Shown: positions 1 through 5,187, counted from the stretch's first letter. The stretch is DNA of 14,937 bases from Candidatus Parcubacteria bacterium (GCA_014379165.1 JACMMG010000042.1:1-14937), one strand, 5' to 3'. Program-made: numbers and translations. Notes: generated by a model from the sequence alone, not told the origin.

Positions 1-231
1 ATATTCGACGTCCGGAAACTGCTCAAGCACCTTGTGAGCAAGATGGTGACAGAACGCCTTCATCAACGAACGGCTCACGAGCCCCTTGAACATCAGATAC
101 CCAGGCTCATGATTGCCAGAGGAGTAAAGAAACGGCTCCTCGCCGGCTGTGACATCGCGCAGAGTCAAAACTTTCGCTTCCTTGAGCGCTTTCGCGATTA
201 GGTCGCGAAGCGTCGGGGATAAGTTGCTCAT
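1..231 (-). CDS. Probable phosphoribosyltransferase (PyrE-like), N-terminal part only
   Basis: The gene runs off the left edge; 77 codons are visible from ATG at 231. The start is well supported: GGAGGA (237-242 on the complement) lies 5 nt upstream. The visible protein begins MSNLSPTLRDLIAKALKEAK and contains SSGNHEPGYLMFKGLVSR at about residues 38-55. This resembles the N-terminal part of orotate phosphoribosyltransferase-like proteins, where a hydrophobic 'SG..SP.Y' type strand precedes the catalytic fold. The diagnostic PRPP-binding motif would lie beyond the edge, so the family call is tentative. Base composition is GC-richer than that of neighbouring miaA. A promoter and a 15-bp palindrome lie just upstream, which suggests a separately controlled transcript divergent from miaA. 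Confidence 0.6.
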   Translation of the reverse strand, partial: MSNLSPTLRDLIAKALKEAKVLTLRDVTAGEEPFLYSSGNHEPGYLMFKGLVSRSLMKAFCHHLAHKVLEQFPDVEY

Positions 232-256
232 TTTAGTCCTCCAGTCTATTTTGCTG

Positions 257-271
257 TGCACACGGTGTGCA
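257..271. promoter_or_regulatory. 15-bp palindrome, operator-like or leader hairpin
   Basis: TGCACAC-G-GTGTGCA is a perfect 7-1-7 inverted repeat. It starts about 9 nt downstream of the predicted -10 box of the minus-strand gene and ends 15 nt before its SD. A symmetric site at the transcription start suits a dimeric repressor. The same bases could instead form a 7-bp RNA hairpin in the leader, although a 1-nt loop would force the inner pairs open. Confidence 0.5.
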
Positions 272-280
272 GCCGAGGGC

Positions 281-309
281 ATTCTAGCCTTCTTTCTTTT
301 TTTATTCAA
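281..309 (-). promoter_or_regulatory. Sigma70-type promoter for the gene at 1-231
   Basis: On the complement TTGAAT (304-309) and TAGAAT (281-286) are separated by exactly 17 nt. This would start transcription near 273-275, giving a leader of about 40 nt that contains the palindrome at 257-271 and the SD. Confidence 0.55.
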
Positions 310-327
310 ACACTGTACAAGTGAGGA

Positions 328-1167
328 GTGCAGAAACCAAAAGTTATCGCGCTTATAGGTCCTACTGCCTCAGGCAAATCATCGCTCGGGATGTTTCTTG
401 CAAGCAAAATTGGCGGCGAGGTTATTTCTGCTGATTCCCGACAAATCTACCGTGGAATGCACGTAATCTCGCGGGCTGAAAAAGGTCACATGGTAGGCGT
501 TGCTAATCCAGCGCGGCGCTATAGTGCCGGGGAATACCAAAAGACTGCAGAAAAAATACTCGTGCGACTCTTAAAACAAAAAAAGGTACCGCTTGCTGTC
601 GGCGGCACAGGCTTTTATGCGGAGTCTCTTTTGCACAACACACTTCCCTTGGTCCCTCCTAACCTCAAACTGCGTGCAGTGCTTGCTAAAAAATCGCCAA
701 AACAACTTTTAACAATACTTACAAAACTAGACTCCAAGAGTGCTCGGCGTGTCGACCCGCATAATATTGTACGTGTTATCCGCGCGATAGAAATTGCTAC
801 GGTGCTTGGCAAAGTACCCAAGCTTACAAAAAGTTCTCTTTATGAAGTGTTATGGCTAGGTCTTAGAGAGCCTAAAAATTTGCGCAAAGGTGTAGAGTCA
901 CGCTTACGCAGCGGTATGCTTGCCGAAGCAAAGTCTTTGCGGAAAAAATTGTCGAGTAAACGCTACAGCGAGCTTGGTTTCGAGTTCACTCTCCTGGCCG
1001 AGTATTTAGATAAAAAAATAAGTAAAAAGGAATTGATAGAACGTATTGCAAACGGAGAGCGTAAATATGCTAAACGCCAAATGCGCTTCTTTAAGCGCAA
1101 TCCTGACATTCATTGGATAAAAAACAAAGCAGAGGCTCTGCGGCTGGCAAAGGAGTTTTTAAAGTAA
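328..1167 (+). CDS. miaA: tRNA dimethylallyltransferase MiaA
   Basis: Transfers a dimethylallyl group to N6 of A37 in tRNAs that read UNN codons (family knowledge). The 279-aa product has the P-loop GPTASGKS at residues 11-18, DSRQIYRGM at 36-44 (substrate-binding Asp and Ser) and GGTGFY at 92-97. A C-terminal RYAKRQ-type segment, here KYAKRQMRFFKRNP, lies near residues 247-260. It is somewhat shorter than the usual 300 or so residues; the tRNA-binding insertion around residues 45-65 is compact. The start must be GTG at 328, because an in-frame TGA sits at 322-324 and the next start lies inside the P-loop. GAGGAG abuts the start with no spacer, so it is not a working SD. All four tRNAs in the window have A36-A37-A38 and are therefore expected substrates. 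The gene converges on tRNA-Trp. Confidence 0.93.
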   Translation: MQKPKVIALIGPTASGKSSLGMFLASKIGGEVISADSRQIYRGMHVISRAEKGHMVGVANPARRYSAGEYQKTAEKILVRLLKQKKVPLAVGGTGFYAESLLHNTLPLVPPNLKLRAVLAKKSPKQLLTILTKLDSKSARRVDPHNIVRVIRAIEIATVLGKVPKLTKSSLYEVLWLGLREPKNLRKGVESRLRSGMLAEAKSLRKKLSSKRYSELGFEFTLLAEYLDKKISKKELIERIANGERKYAKRQMRFFKRNPDIHWIKNKAEALRLAKEFLK

Positions 1168-1175
1168 GGATAGTG

Positions 1176-1265
1176 CGGTCACAGATATTTTGCCTGCCGA
1201 CGCATGCAAAATTCCGCGACCCCGCCTCGGCACCAGTCGTGCCTGTGGCCTTCGACTCTGTCCTC
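1176..1265 (-). repeat. tRNA-tail element behind tRNA-Trp (E-Trp)
   Basis: Read on the minus strand from 1265: GAGTCGAA (1251-1258), an 8-nt inverted copy of the tRNA-Trp T-loop; the hairpin GGCAC/GTGCC (1229-1243); the block CGAGGCGGGGTCGCGG (1214-1229), identical over 16 nt to the element behind tRNA-Cys; an A/T-rich hairpin ATTTTGC/GCAAAAT (1187-1193 with 1206-1212); and CTGTGACCG (1176-1184), identical over 9 nt to the tRNA-Cys element. No clear direct copy of the tRNA-Trp 3' end follows. The element stops 8 bp from the miaA stop codon and may be truncated there. Confidence 0.6.
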
Positions 1266-1304
1266 CCAAAGCAAAAACGACCACAAGGGTCGTTTTTGCT
1301 TTGG
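1266..1304. terminator. Bidirectional terminator hairpin, 17-bp stem
   Basis: CCAAAGCAAAAACGACC (1266-1282) pairs perfectly with 1288-1304 across a 5-nt loop. T-rich arms in both directions suit termination of miaA and of tRNA-Trp, which converge here. Confidence 0.75.
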
Positions 1305-1307
1305 TTG

Positions 1308-1378
1308 CGGGCCCACGAGGAGTCGAACCTCGAAATCTTCTTTTGGAGAGAAGCAGTTTACCATTAGCCTATGGGCCC
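1308..1378 (-). tRNA. trnW: tRNA-Trp (CCA)
   Basis: The 71-nt gene has acceptor GGGCCCA/TGGGCCC, anticodon stem CTTCT/AGAAG around loop CTCCAAA (anticodon CCA, A36-A37-A38 as needed by MiaA) and T-arm CGAGG-TTCGACT-CCTCG. Discriminator G73 is the bacterial Trp identity base. The D-stem is weak: G10-U25, G11-C24, C12xA23 mismatch, U13-A22. CCA is not encoded. The 5' end overlaps the last codons of the gene at 1369-2034 by 10 nt. Confidence 0.9.
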
Positions 1379-2034
1379 TTTTTCAAAAAAGCTCGTGCAA
1401 TTGCCTGTACTTGCCGAGCAATTCTGACGTCATGATACCGTACACTTGCACAACCTGCATATCCTAATTTAACGTTTTTTCCGGAATCTTGCTTTCGATA
1501 GGGCTTTATGAACTGTGCAAGAGGAATATTAGTGATTTGCGACCAAAAAAGCAACTGTTTTTTAGAATTATGATAACTATGCAAATGAATGCAGACCCGA
1601 AATTTTTTCTCATTTGTCTCAAAACCCGCCCGTAATGTTCTCAAGTAGGTTTTTACTAACAAAGGATCAGAGTTAGTAAAAAATAATGATTCGTCATTCT
1701 TCGATTTTTCACCTTCACACCAATACAAAAGCGCGCAATAAACTCGCGAATAATTCTTATTGTCTGAAACGCTTGAGACAATTTCATCGGCAAAAGCGGC
1801 TGCTTCTTTTAACCGCCCTGTTGTACGAGCAAATTTTGATGCTTTCGCCTTAATCTTACCCAATTCGCGTTTCTCTAAAATTTGAGACTGTGCTTTCAAA
1901 GAAAGAGGTACACTCCTAACCCACAGAGAAGCTGAGCTCTTTGAAATTTTAAGGCTTGTGCTGATTTCATTCAGGGAGAAACCATTCTTTCTCATTTCTA
2001 TTGCTTTGGTTTTTTCTGCATCCTTAGACTTCAT
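1369..2034 (-). CDS. HTH protein with endonuclease-like C-terminal domain, function unknown
   Basis: The 221-aa product has an N-terminal helix-turn-helix at about residues 8-42 (EMRKNGFSLNEISTSLKISK, then SSASLWVR), of the resolvase/transposase HTH type. A basic helical linker (50-90) follows, then a domain with ALLYWCEGEKS (101-111), FFTNSDPLLVKTYLR (118-132) and FRVCIHLHSYHN (145-156). I recognise this arrangement from uncharacterised CPR and archaeal proteins. The second half has the feel of a LAGLIDADG-like fold, but no classical LAGLIDADG motif is present, so nuclease activity is inference. The stop TAG and the last two and a third codons lie inside tRNA-Trp. No SD is seen; TATAGT (2043-2048 complement) is 8 nt before ATG, suggesting a leaderless start. 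Composition matches AT-richer neighbours such as miaA. Confidence 0.75.
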   Translation of the reverse strand: MKSKDAEKTKAIEMRKNGFSLNEISTSLKISKSSASLWVRSVPLSLKAQSQILEKRELGKIKAKASKFARTTGRLKEAAAFADEIVSSVSDNKNYSRVYCALLYWCEGEKSKNDESLFFTNSDPLLVKTYLRTLRAGFETNEKKFRVCIHLHSYHNSKKQLLFWSQITNIPLAQFIKPYRKQDSGKNVKLGYAGCASVRYHDVRIARQVQAIARAFLKKGP

Positions 2035-2042
2035 TTGAACCT

Positions 2043-2048
2043 ACTATA
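2043..2048 (-). promoter_or_regulatory. -10 box of the HTH gene, near-leaderless
   Basis: TATAGT on the complement lies 8 nt upstream of the ATG at 2034. The -35 candidate TTGTTT, 16 nt upstream, falls in the rpmG terminator and is weak. Confidence 0.4.
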
Positions 2049-2064
2049 GCAGTTACATAACTGA

Positions 2065-2089
2065 AAACAACCTGCAAAGCAGGTTGTTT
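2065..2089 (-). terminator. Terminator of rpmG
   Basis: AAACAACCTGC (2065-2075) pairs with GCAGGTTGTTT (2079-2089) over 11 bp with a 3-nt loop. In the minus direction the stem runs into a T tract. It sits 21 nt after the rpmG stop. Confidence 0.75.
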
Positions 2090-2110
2090 AAATCCGCCTA
2101 AGGCCGGTAA

Positions 2111-2269
2111 TTATTTTTTCGCTTCTTTATGAACCGTAGAAGCCTTGCACCATTTGCAATACTTTTTGAGCTCTATTTTACGTTCAACAAGCTTTTTGTT
2201 CTTGCTGGACCAATAGTTTATGCGCTTGCATTTAGTGCAGGCGAGTTTGATTAATCGATCTTGGGACAT
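2111..2269 (-). CDS. rpmG: 50S ribosomal protein L33
   Basis: A 52-aa basic protein beginning MSQDRLIKLACTKCKRINYW, with the zinc-ribbon cysteine pairs CTKC (residues 11-14) and CKWC (about 41-44) and the L33-type tail KKYCKWCKASTVHKEAKK. This is the cysteine-containing form of L33, a small protein of the large ribosomal subunit near the E site. An in-frame ATG upstream (2347) would add 26 residues encoded by a hairpin repeat and unlike any L33, so I place the start at 2269. The leader is A/T-rich with no clear SD. A terminator follows at 2065-2089. Confidence 0.9.
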   Translation of the reverse strand: MSQDRLIKLACTKCKRINYWSSKNKKLVERKIELKKYCKWCKASTVHKEAKK

Positions 2270-2288
2270 ATAATTATTTTTATCTATC

Positions 2289-2328
2289 CCCCGACGTTTC
2301 AGTCGGGGCCCCGACCAAAGCGTCGGGG
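2289..2328. repeat. Tandem CCCCGAC/GTCGGGG hairpins (REP-like)
   Basis: Two 20-bp units stand back to back: CCCCGAC-GTTTCA-GTCGGGG (2289-2308) and CCCCGAC-CAAAGC-GTCGGGG (2309-2328). The second is the reverse complement of the first at 17 of 20 positions, so the pair can form two 7-bp hairpins or one long 20-bp stem. It lies 20-59 nt upstream of the rpmG start. Confidence 0.7.
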
Positions 2329-2381
2329 TCGTGACATAATGACCCAAGGAATATAACCCGAAGCACGATTAAAGTAAAGTC

Positions 2382-3014
2382 CTAGGGCAGAGCCGTACCA
2401 GTCGGGCAAAAGCTCCACCCTAAATTCCCTTTGTTTGAATATATTTCATTTACCCACTCTGGGACGCTCACAATATATTTTAATCTGCACATCTCGCTCG
2501 CTTGTATTCCAAGGCGTTGCATAAGGTCATTTTCAGCAGCAAGGCGAGTTTGTCCGAGAGGCTCCTCAAACAGCGTCACGCGGAAGCTTTGGTCGGAGTC
2601 GAGATAGAAAGTTCTAAAAGGGGTTGTAGGCACCGGATCAATCCCTCCTGCGAGATAATAATGTCCGGAAAGGGACGGATGAAGAATAGTATTTGGATCA
2701 CTTTTAAAATCATGCACCATAACACTTGCTCCATCGTTTGTACTTATTGCAAGAGTGCGAGACGTTTGCGAAGTAGAGGTTCCGGTCGTTGGTTGCGTTG
2801 GAGTTACGATAACGGTTGATTGACCCGTCCCCCCCGTATTTGAAGATGTATTGGTATTTGAATAATTTGAGCCTTGTTGACTACTTCCCCCCACTGGGGC
2901 ATTTGAACCAGAATTGGTAGGTGCAGAAGAATTGCCAAGTAAAAAGAAAACGCCTACGCCAATAAGCGCTACAAAAAGAATGATTCCACAGATAATAATA
3001 GTTTTAAGATACAT
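2382..3014 (-). CDS. Signal-anchored protein with low-complexity linker, function unknown
   Basis: The 210-aa product has a hydrophobic anchor at residues 5-27 (IIICGIILFVALIGVGVFFLL). A Ser/Thr/Asn/Gly-rich linker (28-88) follows, then a folded domain (89-210) with the stretch EPLGQTRLAAENDLMQRLGI (151-170) and two cysteines, C176 and C203, that could form a disulfide outside the membrane. I recognise the QTRLAAE..LM..LGI...MC...VP.WVN pattern as recurrent in Parcubacteria, without a known role. The linker suggests the domain is held away from the membrane at the cell surface. It follows the pilin-lysozyme gene by 11 bp and may be cotranscribed, but TATAAT (3025-3030 complement), 10 nt before ATG, could start its own leaderless mRNA. 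Confidence 0.8.
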   Translation of the reverse strand: MYLKTIIICGIILFVALIGVGVFFLLGNSSAPTNSGSNAPVGGSSQQGSNYSNTNTSSNTGGTGQSTVIVTPTQPTTGTSTSQTSRTLAISTNDGASVMVHDFKSDPNTILHPSLSGHYYLAGGIDPVPTTPFRTFYLDSDQSFRVTLFEEPLGQTRLAAENDLMQRLGIQASEMCRLKYIVSVPEWVNEIYSNKGNLGWSFCPTGTALP

Positions 3015-3024
3015 AGATATTTAA

Positions 3025-3030
3025 ATTATA
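3025..3030 (-). promoter_or_regulatory. -10 box, near-leaderless, inside the upstream stop region
   Basis: A consensus TATAAT on the complement overlaps the stop codon of the upstream gene (3026-3028) and lies 10 nt before the ATG at 3014. No good -35 is visible. Confidence 0.4.
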
Positions 3031-4045
3031 CGCCACACATGTCATGAGTGCTCCAGTCCCCATACCCTTTCTTGGCGTCAACAATACGGTTAGCGGTCTG
3101 AACATAGCATGCAGGATCTTGCAGCAGCTGCCGACACTTATCAGCAAGCACTTTGTCTTCTGTTTTTACATCATGATGAGAACCAGTGTATCTCGAGTCA
3201 AATGCGGAAGGACAGTCATAGTTAGCGCCATTGCACACCACTTGATGCACAGTAATGTTAATCTGGAGCGGGCCGCATGAAAATCCGTTGTCGCCGCAGA
3301 CGGTTGGATCACAAGCTGCATTTTCATGGCTTGATAAACAGGAATATACAGGTGCACTTTGAGGACTTGCACCCGCTGCCCGAAACGCAGCAGCCGAGCA
3401 GTCTCCAGTACCTCGCCCCCCGCCTCCATATGTGGGCACATCAATTATTTGGCCATTTGCATCAACACAACCTCTTTTTGCTTCGTTGTACGTGCCATTG
3501 GTACAATTTGGCGTTCCAGTAATACTTGTCCCTCCTGTGGGTACCGTACCTAATACGTTGTCAAATACTGCAGACCACTCTCCGGTTGCTTGATCAATGC
3601 GAGTGGCGTCAGTGGCGTCGCAATTAAGGCTCCGCCAGTCGCTAATAATAAATTCGTCTCTTACTAAAACGCTTAAAATCGTCTGAACAATAAGCCAGCC
3701 CGAAACAACAACAATAAAGCCAATGAAAACAGATTGGAAGACTTTTTTTCCCTTTTTATGACGCTCTGGGTTACTGCCGGATGTAAACATTATCCAGCCT
3801 GCAACGCCAAACATTATAAGAGCTACAGGAATCGAAACGCCAACAAGAAAATTGATGAGATTTTGAAATAACTCCCCTACATGACACAAATTGCAGCCTA
3901 TGGCACCCACATCTACTCCTCCCCGAGAAGGATCAGCACCCGTTGACTGACCACATGGCACAATACCTTGCGCCTTAGCTAAAAAAGGTAGCAAAACCCA
4001 CACCAAACCTCCTAAGGTATAGGTAAGGGCACGAATATGCTTCAT
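3026..4045 (-). CDS. VirB2-like pilin fused to a Cys-rich lysozyme-like domain
   Basis: The 339-aa product starts with a signal peptide (1-25, cleavage after AKA). Two membrane helices follow, at about 64-88 and 103-127, separated by a basic loop (NPERHKKGKK), the topology of TrbC/VirB2-type T4SS pilins. After a linker (130-213) comes a secreted domain (about 216-337) with ten cysteines, a candidate catalytic Glu at 241 (SSHENA) and CGPLQIN at 257-263. It ends with PACYVQTANRIVDAKKGYGD (311-330) and C337. The E...CGPLQIN pattern is that of lysozyme or lytic-transglycosylase folds and looks most like invertebrate-type (destabilase) lysozymes; that subfamily call is inference. It probably cuts peptidoglycan, own or host, while membrane-tethered. 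TATGAT (4052-4057) lies 6 nt before ATG; no SD is seen. Confidence 0.8.
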   Translation of the reverse strand: MKHIRALTYTLGGLVWVLLPFLAKAQGIVPCGQSTGADPSRGGVDVGAIGCNLCHVGELFQNLINFLVGVSIPVALIMFGVAGWIMFTSGSNPERHKKGKKVFQSVFIGFIVVVSGWLIVQTILSVLVRDEFIISDWRSLNCDATDATRIDQATGEWSAVFDNVLGTVPTGGTSITGTPNCTNGTYNEAKRGCVDANGQIIDVPTYGGGGRGTGDCSAAAFRAAGASPQSAPVYSCLSSHENAACDPTVCGDNGFSCGPLQINITVHQVVCNGANYDCPSAFDSRYTGSHHDVKTEDKVLADKCRQLLQDPACYVQTANRIVDAKKGYGDWSTHDMCGV

Positions 4046-4051
4046 GCGTTT

Positions 4052-4057
4052 ATCATA
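4052..4057 (-). promoter_or_regulatory. -10 box of the pilin-lysozyme gene, near-leaderless
   Basis: TATGAT on the complement lies 6 nt upstream of the ATG. TTAAAC, about 18 nt further upstream, is a weak -35 candidate. Confidence 0.4.
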
Positions 4058-4082
4058 CCATCGGTTTTTTGCGCGGTTTAAG

Positions 4083-4109
4083 AAAAAAAGGCCGCCCGCA
4101 GACGACCTT
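4083..4109 (-). terminator. Rho-independent terminator of the SnoaL-like gene
   Basis: In the minus direction AAGGTCGTC pairs with GGCGGCCTT (9 bp, two G-U pairs, loop TGCG) and is followed by a run of T. It sits 28 nt beyond the stop at 4138. Confidence 0.8.
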
Positions 4110-4137
4110 CTCAGTTCATTTGTCGGACGGCGCGGTT

Positions 4138-4509
4138 CTACGCGTAGGTGGCCGAGCGGACAAGTCGCGGGCCTTCAGGCTTCATCTGCCAGACCAGAAG
4201 CCCGGACAGTGTAATGGGCGGCCGACCTTGCGCCTGCACGGTGCCGCGCACCATGATGGCGGCGATCTCCTTCCCAAGCGGGAAGAAATCAATGATATCG
4301 GTCTTGAAGGTGCTGCCGGCCAGTTGCGAAGCATGTGAGGCGAGGGAAGCTTGCTCCTCGGTTTTGTCGATGAGCTTTCCCCCATCGATCATGCTGAGAT
4401 AGTCATCGGCGTGAGACGCAAACGTGCCGCCATGAAAATCGCCTCTATTCCACGCGTCATCCATAGTCCGCAGAGCTGTTTCGATATCGTCGCGAGTGAC
4501 TTCCGACAT
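4138..4509 (-). CDS. SnoaL-like / SgcJ-EcaC family (NTF2 fold) protein
   Basis: The 123-aa product begins MSEVTRDDIETALRTMDDAW. It has the shape of NTF2-like proteins of the DUF4440/SnoaL/SgcJ-EcaC group: an N-terminal helix pair ending in DDAWNRGDFHGGTFASHADDYLSMIDGGKL, then alternating strands (DIIDFFPLGKEIAAIMVRGT, then LSGLLVWQMKPEGPRLVRSA). Such proteins are small cone-shaped enzymes or binding proteins with varied substrates, so no reaction is assigned. ATG at 4509 is chosen because GGAGG (4519-4523) lies 9 nt upstream; a longer frame to 4560 lacks support. The gene is clearly GC-richer than its neighbours and has its own promoter, SD and terminator, which suggests acquisition by transfer. 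Confidence 0.75.
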   Translation of the reverse strand: MSEVTRDDIETALRTMDDAWNRGDFHGGTFASHADDYLSMIDGGKLIDKTEEQASLASHASQLAGSTFKTDIIDFFPLGKEIAAIMVRGTVQAQGRPPITLSGLLVWQMKPEGPRLVRSATYA

Positions 4510-4551
4510 GACGTAAATCCTCCGAATGTCTTCTGGCAAAAAGCCCAATTC

Positions 4552-4579
4552 AAAATACACTTATCTTTTAAAGAGTCAA
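4552..4579 (-). promoter_or_regulatory. Promoter of the SnoaL-like gene
   Basis: TTGACT (4574-4579) and TATTTT (4552-4557) on the complement are 16 nt apart. The -35 box lies only 3 nt from the last tRNA-Tyr 3'-end copy (4583). Confidence 0.5.
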
Positions 4580-4582
4580 ATG

Positions 4583-4697
4583 TGCGCCGGGTAGGAATCT
4601 CACTCCTGAGCCTACGGCTCTTATAAACCACTCGGTTTATATATTCCTCCACGGGGAGTTGGTCGCTCCCCGACCCCCTGACGCGTGAGAATTCCTA
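4583..4697 (-). repeat. tRNA-tail element, second unit behind tRNA-Tyr (E-Tyr2)
   Basis: Read on the minus strand: TAGGAATTCTCAC (4685-4697), an inverted copy of the repeat GTGAGATTCCTA with one extra base; the hairpin CGGGGAG/CTCCCCG (4652-4672); an A/T hairpin TATAAACC/GGTTTATA (4622-4641); a small hairpin GAGCC/GGCTC (4608-4620); and the direct copy ending CCTACCCGGCGCA (4583-4605). The 24-nt string that contains this copy is repeated exactly at 4755-4778. Its outer 14 nt match the 3' end of the intact tRNA-Tyr. The architecture matches the other tail elements, but the G-rich core differs in sequence. Confidence 0.55.
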
Positions 4698-4716
4698 AGC
4701 CGTGCAGACATGAGCA

Positions 4717-4750
4717 ACAAAAAATCCCGGCAGTTGCCGGGATTTTTTGT
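4717..4750. terminator. Bidirectional terminator, 15-bp perfect stem
   Basis: ACAAAAAATCCCGGC (4717-4731) pairs with 4736-4750 around loop AGTT. A GC core with A/T flanks makes T-tracts in both directions. It lies between the two array units, the same place a hairpin occupies between each tRNA and its tail element. Confidence 0.75.
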
Positions 4751-4755
4751 GCTGG

Positions 4756-4808
4756 TGCGCCGGGTAGGAATCTCACTCAAATTCATCGATTTCTGTTATG
4801 TGGTCACA
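4756..4808 (-). repeat. Tail-element fragment with tRNA-Tyr 3'-end copy
   Basis: TGTGACC (4802-4808 complement) follows an A/T run, as in the Trp and Cys elements. It leads after about 20 nt into GAGTGAGATTCCTACCCGGCGCA (4756-4778), a degenerate tRNA-Tyr 3'-end copy. It looks like the 3' half of a unit whose front part is lost. Confidence 0.45.
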
Positions 4809-4816
4809 AAAAAAAT

Positions 4817-4945
4817 TTTGCGGGTAGGATTCGAGTCAAGCGCTCAAAAAAGTTTCGTCAAACTTTTTCTCCGCCTGACCACGCTCGCGCGACCCAGCTT
4901 GCTAGCTGGGTAACCCCGCGCTCGCCGTTCGAATCCATCCGGACA
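4817..4945 (-). repeat. tRNA-tail element, first unit behind tRNA-Tyr (E-Tyr1)
   Basis: Read on the minus strand from 4945: GGATTCGAAC (4927-4936), a 10-nt exact inverted copy of the tRNA-Tyr T-arm; the hairpin ACCCAGC/GCTGGGT (4892-4911); the G-rich block GCGAGCGTGGTCAGGCGG; an A/T hairpin AAAAAGTTT/AAACTTTTT (4847-4868); CTTGAC; then TCGAATCCTACCCG (4821-4834), a 14-nt exact direct copy of the tRNA-Tyr 3' half (5000-5013). The order of parts is the same as behind tRNA-Cys and tRNA-Trp. Confidence 0.65.
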
Positions 4946-4948
4946 GCT

Positions 4949-4995
4949 ACAAATAGCACAAAGCCGGCCGCATGGGCCGGACTTTGGCTATTTGT
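4949..4995 (-). terminator. Long hairpin directly behind tRNA-Tyr
   Basis: ACAAATAGC/GCTATTTGT (9 bp), CAAAG/CTTTG (5 bp) and CCGGCC/GGCCGG (6 bp) stack with two single-A bulges around a 5-nt loop. The outer pair uses the tRNA discriminator base at 4995. No T-tract follows in the minus direction, so it may be a 3'-processing or stability hairpin and not a true terminator. Confidence 0.5.
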
Positions 4996-5077
4996 GCGCC
5001 GGGTAGGATTCGAACCTACGTAGCCCGAAGGCGACAGGTTTACAGCCTGTTGTAATTGACCACTCTACCACCGACGC
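4995..5077 (-). tRNA. trnY: tRNA-Tyr (GTA)
   Basis: The 83-nt class II tRNA has acceptor GCGTCGG/CCGGCGC with one G-U, D-stem GTAG/TTAC, anticodon stem ACAGG/CCTGT around CTGTAAA (anticodon GTA, A36-A37-A38), a long variable arm built on CTTCGGG, T-arm GTAGG-TTCGAAT-CCTAC and discriminator A73. CCA is not encoded. It is divergent from the 113-aa ORF. Its 3' end is copied several times in the following 400 nt. Confidence 0.95.
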
Positions 5078-5158
5078 ATATTTCGAACGCGAAAGAACCT
5101 ATTTAAAATACTCTAAAAAGACCCAAACTACAAAGCTTTTTGAGCCTATATTCCATAT

Positions 5159-5187
5159 TTGACAATTACTATATTTAGGTGTATAAT
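5159..5187 (+). promoter_or_regulatory. Consensus sigma70 promoter
   Basis: TTGACA (5159-5164) and TATAAT (5182-5187) are both perfect, 17 nt apart. The expected start near 5194 places a GTGG-TTCG-CCAC hairpin (5196-5207, UUCG tetraloop) at the very 5' end of a leader of about 68 nt. Confidence 0.85.

Noticed and set aside
2270..2347. Longer L33 starting at 2347
   Set aside because: The extra residues are encoded by the CCCCGAC repeat and match no L33; 2269 gives the expected 52-residue protein.
4145..4160. Plus-strand string GGTGGCCGAGCGG resembling a tRNA-Ser/Leu D-arm
   Set aside because: It lies in the last codons of the SnoaL-like gene and no anticodon or T-arm follows.
4869..4943. Possible plus-strand class II tRNA around the GACCCAGCTTGCTAGCTGGG hairpin with GTTCGAATCC behind it
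   Set aside because: No 7-nt anticodon loop with a 5-bp stem, no T-stem and no acceptor pairing can be formed; the parts are better explained as the tail element on the other strand.
4685..5023. Plus-strand frames across the tRNA-Tyr array with RRVGF or RRVGI strings
   Set aside because: These strings come from tRNA 3'-end copies read in antisense; there is no SD, promoter or protein-like composition.
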